Shown here: positions 60,101 through 64,000 of the stretch, piece by piece
Layout of the letters: every line of letters starts with the position of its first letter
Numbering within the stretch: position 1 is the first letter of the stretch
Source of the DNA: DASYXT01 sp035934555
GTDB lineage: Bacteria > Verrucomicrobiota > Verrucomicrobiia > Limisphaerales > UBA8199
Direction of reading: 5' to 3'
Length of the DNA stretch: 64,000 bases
Assembly (NCBI GenBank): GCA_035934555.1
Contig: DASYXT010000069.1
Location: 36,821-100,820 of the forward strand
Notes under the pieces: model-generated
Told to the model about the DNA's origin: nothing
Database searches by the model: none
The model's input: the letters and a program-made list of their open reading frames with translations, nothing else
Translations under genes and position numbers: made by a program

Positions 60101-61526
60101 TGAAATTCGTAGTTGAGTTGAATGCGAGAGGCGTGACCGCTTGCTGGCGCGAGTCCAACGTGAAGACCAAGCCCGGATTGCCGGAAACACCCACAAAATA
60201 CTGGTTTCCAATCGTCAGGTAATTCGGGACTACCAGCATTTGGCCGGGCTGGGTCAGGTCGTACGTGGAGGTGCTATAAGGCACAGGTGCGGCGGTGGTT
60301 TTAACGTACATCTGGTTGGGGAGGCCGTTAAGGCCGAGGCGCCAGGCGAGAGTATTGGTACTGATGGTGGTTTTGAAGAAGTGCATGCCTTCGGCTCCCA
60401 TGGTGACCGTGGCACCGCTGCTGGAATCGGCTGCCAGCGCCGGCAGTTGCTGCACGTAGGCCTCGCCCGTAACCAGGTTCCATTGCGCTCCCGGCGTGGC
60501 ATGAACCAGCAAGTACCAATTCTGTCCAGCGGCGAACTGGGGCCCCTGCGCGAGCACAAAGCCGTCCGAGCCGACGCGCGCGGAAGCGTAATCGTAGCTG
60601 GTGGTGGAGGGCAGGCTGCCGCGGCGCAGATAGACGTCAGCTTCCCCACCCAGGACATTCAACGCCGTGCGCCAGACGCCATCGGCGGTGCCGAGCGTCG
60701 TGATGGCAAAATAATAGTCACCGCCGGTCGAGCTTTGATTGGTGAATACCTGTGTGCCGGCGTCAGTAGTGCCTGGGTCCCAGGTGACTGTGGTGATGGA
60801 AGCCAGCTCGGTGCTGAGGGTGTAATTGGCGTTGGTGACCGCACCGAGGTAAACGCCGATGAAGTACGTGCTGTTGGTCGCTTCGGCGCTGGTGAAGATT
60901 ATGGTGTCGATCGTCTGGCCGACGCTGGCTTTGTCATAGGAACCGGGCGTGGGGAGGGCATTGCGGCGGATGTAGAGGTCGGGATTGCCGCCGGGGCTGT
61001 TGGTGCTAAGAACAACGCGCCAACCGGTCAACAGGTTCGACGGCACATCCACCTGGAAATATTGCCAGGCACCGGCGCCGCTGTTGGTCAGCCGGCCGGT
61101 CGTGGAAAAGACCAGCGGCTTGAGCACCGGGTATGCGGCGGAACGGAGGTCGGTGCGGTTGGTGGTCAGCACGACCTGAAAGGCCTGCTGGGCAGAAGCA
61201 GCGGGCGTAGAAACCCGCAAACCGTAAGTAGCCTGGGCAAACTCGGGAGCTTCGAGGTTAATCTCGTTGGTCTGACCGTTGAGGCGGGCGGCAAAATCAA
61301 AGACGGTGTCGGTTGGCGTGCCCCCGTTTTTCAGCAGCAAGTACGAGTAAGCGACGGCGCTATTGGAAATAACCAGAGACAGATTGGTGGCGCCGGCACC
61401 AATGGTGAAGGTAAAATCGGTTCCGGCACCGGGGGCATTGGTGCCGAGAAAGGTTTGGCTGTGAAGCGGGGCTGTGGCGAAGCATGCGAAACAGACCCAG
61501 TACAAGGCGGTACGTGCAGCTTTCAT
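54123..61526 (-). CDS. Giant secreted repeat protein
   Basis: The 2467-residue product has a signal peptide (ALYWVCFACFATAPLHS). Its body is built of beta-sandwich units resembling pre-peptidase C-terminal (PPC) domains (for example GLAICRDQLPYDLGTHTSAG, WRLELSTNIGDSLLMLQKDY). Residues about 690-1880 are three tandem copies of a module of about 396 residues. The C-terminus (YQLQASTDLVTWSVL, ending FYRLMAQ) is like that of the glycosidase at 11.4-13.2 kb and may direct surface attachment. Trp, Tyr, Asn and Thr are abundant, as in secreted adhesins. No catalytic domain is recognised. It is probably a surface adhesin or matrix protein. Confidence 0.85.
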   Translation of the reverse strand: MKAARTALYWVCFACFATAPLHSQTFLGTNAPGAGTDFTFTIGAGATNLSLVISNSAVAYSYLLLKNGGTPTDTVFDFAARLNGQTNEINLEAPEFAQATYGLRVSTPAASAQQAFQVVLTTNRTDLRSAAYPVLKPLVFSTTGRLTNSGAGAWQYFQVDVPSNLLTGWRVVLSTNSPGGNPDLYIRRNALPTPGSYDKASVGQTIDTIIFTSAEATNSTYFIGVYLGAVTNANYTLSTELASITTVTWDPGTTDAGTQVFTNQSSTGGDYYFAITTLGTADGVWRTALNVLGGEADVYLRRGSLPSTTSYDYASARVGSDGFVLAQGPQFAAGQNWYLLVHATPGAQWNLVTGEAYVQQLPALAADSSSGATVTMGAEGMHFFKTTISTNTLAWRLGLNGLPNQMYVKTTAAPVPYSTSTYDLTQPGQMLVVPNYLTIGNQYFVGVSGNPGLVFTLDSRQQAVTPLAFNSTTNFTVTGYGYTTFLVQVPVQQIAWQLNLAESSGEASIAVRRDNVPNEFVNDAFSEVTAPTADSITLVPPTLANGNFYVTVYGNAPYSVSLFNGQPVITDVDYVFAITNDAPARAGWRFYRAANTTEQLGTLGWELDLSNQVAGTEIAIRRNAVPGQWNYRNNAYNGTGYSTLGYVDFSSTLGFLQQPNHQADIWYIGVYTPASALGNFVLTGSQLTGPPVNFDGASSTVSVTNQPVGKFQYFTFTVPAGAMGWDLRLTNITSGAPGLAICRDQLPYDLGTHTSAGYGWSPASSTSWPSGDQWGAAYDWTSEYYDNNGAYRYGQVLQMGMTNPLQAGTYYVGILNGGGPGNNNPMSYTLVSRGIGAGFTIPIGSLTFSNGVVSNPGLPGREVAYYSIVVPTNLPTWRLELSTNMGESLLMLQKDYLPNVGAGGSAPYNVSGGRKMQKSGNEQYLMMAPYNQSNIVAGTYYLAVASEGMNPNPPYLGTNSSSFSLTSYGVLNVTNIGTVDPSGLTDILVTNSSEAGQLVAFQFAVPPNTLGLQVSLSNRVGNPIMLLRPDNQLTGGYDSYGVDGGQGYSWANQNLINLINPTPTNYTLMVQAIASGGNASYVLRLHAQAAVPVTFDGGSYLVAGQPAGTWQFFSITVPPGPLGWDIRITNTTSGSPGFAVCRDLAPYDLGTHTSAGYGWSPASSTSWPSGDQWGAGYDWTSEYYDNNGAYRYGQVLQMGMTNPLQPGNYIVGVINESGTSPMSYTLLSRGIGSGFSIPVGTLTFSNGVVSNPGLPGREVAYYSIVVPTNLPTWRLELSTNIGDSLLMLQKDYLPNVGAGGSAPYNVSGGRKVQKSGNEQYRMMAPYNQSNIVAGTYYLAVASEGMNPNPPYLGTNSSSFSLTSYGVLNVTNIGTVDPSGLTDILVTNSSEAGQLVAFQFAVPANTLSLQISLSNRVGNPIMLLRPDHQLTGGYDSYGVDGGQGYSWANQTLINIANPVATNYTLMIQAIASGGNASYVLDIHALGPQPVNFDGGSYSVANQPLGTWQFFSITVPPDALGWDVRITNNTSGSPGLAVCRDITPFDLGTHTSAGYGWSPASSTSWPSGNQWGAGYDWTADYYDANGAYRYAQILQMGMGNPLQPGNYIVGVINASGNAPMSYTLLSRGIGGPYSIPVGSLLFTNGSVTNLSLLGREAAYYSIVVPTNTGDWKLRLTTVSGESLLAVQKDYLPSVAAGGAAAYSLSGGHKMQKAGSEQYVMLPISGQSNIVAGTYYLLVASEGMNPNSPYLGTNSSSFFLTSYGVESVTNVGPVGPVDILQTNSLQGGENAFYQFSIPGGVPAVEVRLDNVTGAPFMTLQTGAATPSPYWTYGYDGGVGYSWASSSLMTLPNPVPTNYTLTVQAGYLSGGYPDALDTVHIRQMPTPPLIFDASLNSSGLSNVANGTLLNGQSAFYRVTVPALLAGQPVIGWKLDLATASGSPRIRVRQGALPDDYYYYDGTSPFVSNEAIIVPSYLTPGTWYVEVRGTGLTTYTLTSSSLQLKRIAWNMPSLGQPVTTPGLSAGGPLFADTGVDTNGVALPGDQGIDLAQGTFDYYAVTVPPTNTGIIRTRLDAISGNPNLYIRVAGPPTLSHYQSGSYGATLYDRSMTANGGSEYGNWVPFNGRYEAYLTNGTWYLAVQAAGNSNVRYRLRCDYGSISNLTLNGTGFTNQLLTGHDWQYYAVQIPTNAPVNWNVTFSVQLGSLVMFVRDRVPPGDATTITDYRDWSNDYKNHGPYNSYSSPGTYTLTSPPLRPGFTYFLGFRAASDSTFAVSCNTNGGYINYTNGIPFYGGYVTNYMPPLSLLKYVINVPPDAVRFISSAYYAAPVWLYLDQGAPPTLTTADDWYSINNINAALNVYLQTPYTWPWQPGYSYYLAVTNTSASFQPFSFTMAGEGPGSPPTEFVQTTYLPNGNVQLQIQVNPGWTYQLQASTDLVTWSVLTTFTPTTSLYTYVDTTSHAYRYRFYRLMAQ
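55876..57065 (-). repeat. Repeat unit 3 of the giant protein
   Basis: Starts with PVNFDGGSYSVANQPLGTWQ and runs about 1190 bases. It shares GTHTSAGYGWSPASSTSWPS and LGTNSSSF..LTSYG with units 1 and 2, but is the most diverged (DWTADYYDANGAYRYAQ). Confidence 0.8.
57066..58253 (-). repeat. Repeat unit 2 of the giant protein
   Basis: Starts with PVTFDGGSYLVAGQPAGTWQ; 1188 bases. Long stretches (about 57.2-57.8 kb) are almost identical in DNA to unit 1. Confidence 0.85.
58254..59457 (-). repeat. Repeat unit 1 of the giant protein
   Basis: Starts with PVNFDGASSTVSVTNQPVGK; 1204 bases. It ends in the same YVLRLHAQ-type strand as unit 2. Confidence 0.85.
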
Positions 61527-62017
61527 AATTGGGCGATGCTATTGGGTTGAGAGTAGCCAAAACCGTGAGAAAATCAAGTTACAAACGACAGTTACAAACG
61601 ACGGCGCGCGGCGCAGAATAGCAGCGCCCGGCAGAATCCTGGCACTCAGGTCCCTTTCGCTTTGGCCGATCGACTTCCGGGTTGGAACTGCTTAGCTAAA
61701 AGTCGCCGCTTTCTGCGCCGAATGTTTGCCGAGCCATTCCAAGACCAACTCCCAGGCGGCGGTAGGCTCGGCGGCGAATGGACCACAGCACCGGCAGGGC
61801 GTCAGCACAGTGAGGCGGTAAGCATCGCATGTAACCGGCAGAGAAAAGAGGCTGGGAAGATCATTCCCGGCCTCGGTGGGCATGTCCTGCCCTGGCTGAA
61901 CTGATCCTGGCGTATGTGCCCAAGGCTGGTTAAGCGCTTGACTCCCCGGAACGCTCTTTGTAGATGGGGGCTGGCCGTTGCGGCTCCGAGCAGCTTGGCT
62001 CTTTTTGAGATTGTCCG
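61527..62017. other. Intergenic stretch without a convincing gene
   Basis: CAAGTTACAAACGACAG then TTACAAACGAC is a short direct repeat just upstream of the giant gene. A 63-codon minus-strand frame at 61692-61883 (LTVLTPCRCCGPFAAEPT) has plausible composition but no start context or homologue that I know. Nothing else is evident. Confidence 0.35.
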
Positions 62018-62377
62018 ATGCGCCCGTTTCAAATCATTTTCAACCCGACCAGCGCGGCCGAACTGGCGCGCATGCCCAAAGAACTGCAGCTCCAAATCCT
62101 GGGCGAGTTTCGCGGGTTTCCGCAGCAGGTGTTGCAGACGGAACTGGATGAATTCGGCAAATTGGAGCGAGCCGGGCGGACGCTGCACCGCTTTCGTGTG
62201 GGCGACTACCGGGTCTATTTTGAGCGGCACGAGTTGGGACTGGTCGTGCACCGCATCCTCAATCGCCACACGCTGAAGGACTTCTTTTTCCGGTCCGGCC
62301 TTAAGATGCAGGAAGACGAGGCGCTGCAGCAAAACCCCAAGTTCTGGGAGCTGATCGAAACGGCCAAGAAAGCCTAA
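62018..62377 (+). CDS. RelE/ParE-like toxin-fold protein, orphan
   Basis: The 119-residue product has the RelE/ParE order: FQIIFNPTSAAELARMPKEL, then RTLHRFRVGDYRVYFERHE and LGLVVHRILNRHTLKDFFFR. The R..DYRVYF core is typical of ribosome-dependent or gyrase-targeting toxins of this fold. About 25 further residues at the C-terminus are not. No antitoxin gene adjoins it: the plus strand is empty on both sides. It may therefore be a domesticated relative or not a toxin. Confidence 0.7.
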   Translation: MRPFQIIFNPTSAAELARMPKELQLQILGEFRGFPQQVLQTELDEFGKLERAGRTLHRFRVGDYRVYFERHELGLVVHRILNRHTLKDFFFRSGLKMQEDEALQQNPKFWELIETAKKA

Positions 62378-62463
62378 ATCGCCAGCACCGCCACCACGGC
62401 AGTGTGAGCTTGAGTCTCCACTCGCTCCCCCGTAGTTGCGGCCCCGGCACGGAGATCTTTCCG

Positions 62464-63783
62464 CTAGAGCCGGATGAACACCCGCCGCCGATAGAGGAAG
62501 TGCGCCAACCATAATGCCAATAATAGACCGATAATGGAGAGCACCAGTTCACCTGCGCCCTGGGCCAGGTGCGCATCAAGAAAGGCCTGCACGTTGCTGC
62601 CCGCAAACCGGTGCGCCACCTTCACAAATCCTTCCCCGCCCAGAAGGTTACTGGCCATGTAGATGGTTATCGGGTTCATGCCTATCCACACAAAAGGCTG
62701 GCACCAGCCGCGCACCTGCCAGATATCGACGATTTGATAAAAGGCTGCCAGCAACAGCGCGCTGTACCCCCCCGCCACCAGCACGTAAGAGGAGGTCCAG
62801 ATTTTCTTGATCACGGGGAATTGCAGGTTCCAGGTCCAGCCCAGCGCGACTGCGACCAAGCCAAATCCCACCAACCACATCACCTTGCGCTGGTCGGCTA
62901 CGGCCGGGTTGCGCAACAGCAGCCCGGCAAAGACACCGAGCAGGCAGGTTGCGATCGCTCCAAGGGTGCTCAGGTAGCCTTCGGGGTCATAAAAGTTATC
63001 CCACTTTTTCCCTGGCAAATACTGGAAATCCAAGTGGTCGGACAAATTGTAACCGGGGCCGAACTTGCCGCTGGTGTAGTTGGTGGTCGAGTAAAACATG
63101 CGTTGCGCCGCAGCCCACGCGGGGCTGTCCTTGACGGTGGACGGGTTGCCTTCGGCCTGGAACAAAGCGGCGGTTTTGGGCGAGCCGTTCTGCTCGGCCA
63201 GCCGGGCCAGGCTCGGCTTGGTCATTTGAATGTCGCGAATGGGAACGAAGGTCATCAAAGCCCAATAGACCACGAGCAAACCGACGCAAACTGAAACGAG
63301 AGTTTTGGGGTTGAAAAAGCAAAACAGCAGGCCAGCCGCGCAATAAGCCAGCGCAATGCGGTTCAACACCCCCAGCAGGCGGATATCGGGCCACGCTTTG
63401 GCAAAACCTCCAGAATAAAGCAAGGCGAGGATGAACAGCAGGACGCTGCGGCGCACAACGCGCTTCAGCGCTTCGGGCCGCCCCGCCTGTTTTAGGAGCT
63501 TTCCAAGCGAGAATACCAATGACACTCCCACCATGAAAACGAACATGGGGAAGATGAGGTCATAGAAGTGAAACCCTTGCCACTCAGCGTGGTCCAACTC
63601 GTAAGCGAGGAAAGCGGTGACCCGATTTGGGCTGAGTTGCTTCAGCGCATAAAAGAGTGAATCGGCGCCGATGATCCAAAACATGTCAAAGCCGCGCAAA
63701 GCGTCGAGAGACATTAGCCGCGTGCTGCTGGCGGGCTCGGAGCCGGTGGCCGGGGCCATTTGCGGTTGCGCGAGGGTGCCCAT
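62464..63783 (-). CDS. DUF5009/HGSNAT-like membrane acyltransferase-like protein
   Basis: The 439-residue product starts with a polar leader and the family motif RLMSLDALRGFDMFWIIGAD, then YDLIFPMFVFMVGVSLVFSL and about ten membrane helices. Family members resemble human heparan-alpha-glucosaminide N-acetyltransferase, which moves acetyl groups across the membrane to amino sugars. FVWIGMNPITIYMASNLLGG near residue 360 is also conserved. The role here, possibly acetylating a periplasmic sugar, is inferred. Confidence 0.88.
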   Translation of the reverse strand: MGTLAQPQMAPATGSEPASSTRLMSLDALRGFDMFWIIGADSLFYALKQLSPNRVTAFLAYELDHAEWQGFHFYDLIFPMFVFMVGVSLVFSLGKLLKQAGRPEALKRVVRRSVLLFILALLYSGGFAKAWPDIRLLGVLNRIALAYCAAGLLFCFFNPKTLVSVCVGLLVVYWALMTFVPIRDIQMTKPSLARLAEQNGSPKTAALFQAEGNPSTVKDSPAWAAAQRMFYSTTNYTSGKFGPGYNLSDHLDFQYLPGKKWDNFYDPEGYLSTLGAIATCLLGVFAGLLLRNPAVADQRKVMWLVGFGLVAVALGWTWNLQFPVIKKIWTSSYVLVAGGYSALLLAAFYQIVDIWQVRGWCQPFVWIGMNPITIYMASNLLGGEGFVKVAHRFAGSNVQAFLDAHLAQGAGELVLSIIGLLLALWLAHFLYRRRVFIRL

Positions 63784-64000
63784 AAAATTCAGTGGCTGGT
63801 GGCGCCATTGTTCGGCAGGCCACGGCGGAGTTCAAGGGAAATCCAAAAAGCAGGATTTAAAGCTATGGTCGAGTCAGAACTCTGGTAGCCATTTTGGTTT
63901 AGAGACAGTTACGAGGCTGAGCGCTTTTTTTCCGCCCTGAGCGGACATGAAATCGTAAAAGCCGCTCATGCTGGCCCGGCGTCGATCCCTGCAGTGCCTA

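Noticed and set aside
60141..61550. A 469-codon plus-strand frame opposite the start of the giant secreted protein gene
   Set aside because: It is antisense to a gene with a signal peptide and clear protein repeats, and its sequence mirrors that codon pattern (Gly/Arg/Val rich, no domain).
61692..61883. A 63-codon minus-strand frame with CRCCGPF
   Set aside because: Composition is plausible but there is no ribosome site, partner or family to support it; left as unproven.
61802..62512. A 236-codon minus-strand frame opposite the RelE-like gene
   Set aside because: The plus-strand RelE/ParE pattern is clear and the minus frame resembles no protein.
63784..64000. The last 217 bases as the start of another gene
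   Set aside because: No frame with a family feature or promoter is visible; nothing is annotated here.

Overview
The window looks like a chromosomal piece of a high-GC member of the Verrucomicrobiota, probably a Pedosphaera/Limisphaera-type lineage. This is inferred from PEP-CTERM secreted proteins, hopanoid radical SAM genes, TMTC-like TPR membrane proteins, secreted proteins with a C-terminal LQASTD..W-type module, and abundant short palindromic intergenic repeats. No rRNA, tRNA, CRISPR array, phage or intact transposase was seen.

Layout. 0-7 kb: a partial ORF, an MFS organic-acid transporter, and a two-gene signalling unit (hybrid histidine kinase with a very large periplasmic sensor, overlapped by a response regulator). 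7-11 kb: a TPR protein, a tiny lipoprotein and the hopanoid genes hpnH and hpnJ. 11-14.9 kb: a small membrane protein, a secreted clan-A glycosidase-like protein, a lipoprotein and a PtsN-like EIIA. 15-22 kb, minus strand: trmL, truA, ruvX, hemL, an M16 peptidase and a PPK2 kinase. 22-34 kb is an envelope and protein-modification block: a TPR pseudogene, PEP-CTERM proteins, a GT39-like membrane protein, a secreted trypsin-like protein, two TMTC-like TPR proteins and a TPR-sulfotransferase. 34-46 kb is accessory and repeat-rich: secreted proteins, a glycine-zipper lipoprotein, a GxxExxY protein, an adenylate-forming ligase beside a large unrecognised protein, and a two-subunit molybdenum hydroxylase. 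46-48.3 kb is a BglII/BstYI-like restriction-modification pair sitting against a truncated methyltransferase gene and its XRE regulator. 48.5-54 kb is the housekeeping run coaD-DUF177-rpmF-plsX-fabH, then a PilZ-like protein, a PilT-like ATPase and a lipoprotein. 54-61.5 kb is one 2467-residue secreted repeat protein. The window ends with an orphan RelE/ParE-like protein and a DUF5009-type acyltransferase-like membrane protein.

The most unusual signal is a set of dispersed palindromic elements, some of which lie inside genes and stay open in frame. A 154-base element with perfect 15-base terminal inverted repeats lies in the TMTC-like gene at 30.6-32.7 kb. A decayed relative sits at the equivalent loop of its paralogue at 26.8-29.0 kb, translated in the same frame. 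That paralogue also carries an in-frame copy of a second palindrome family, whose other copies are intergenic. A third kind of simple repeat is translated inside the secreted protein at 34.4-36.0 kb. These resemble in concept the protein-inserted palindromic elements known from Rickettsia, but belong to different sequence families.
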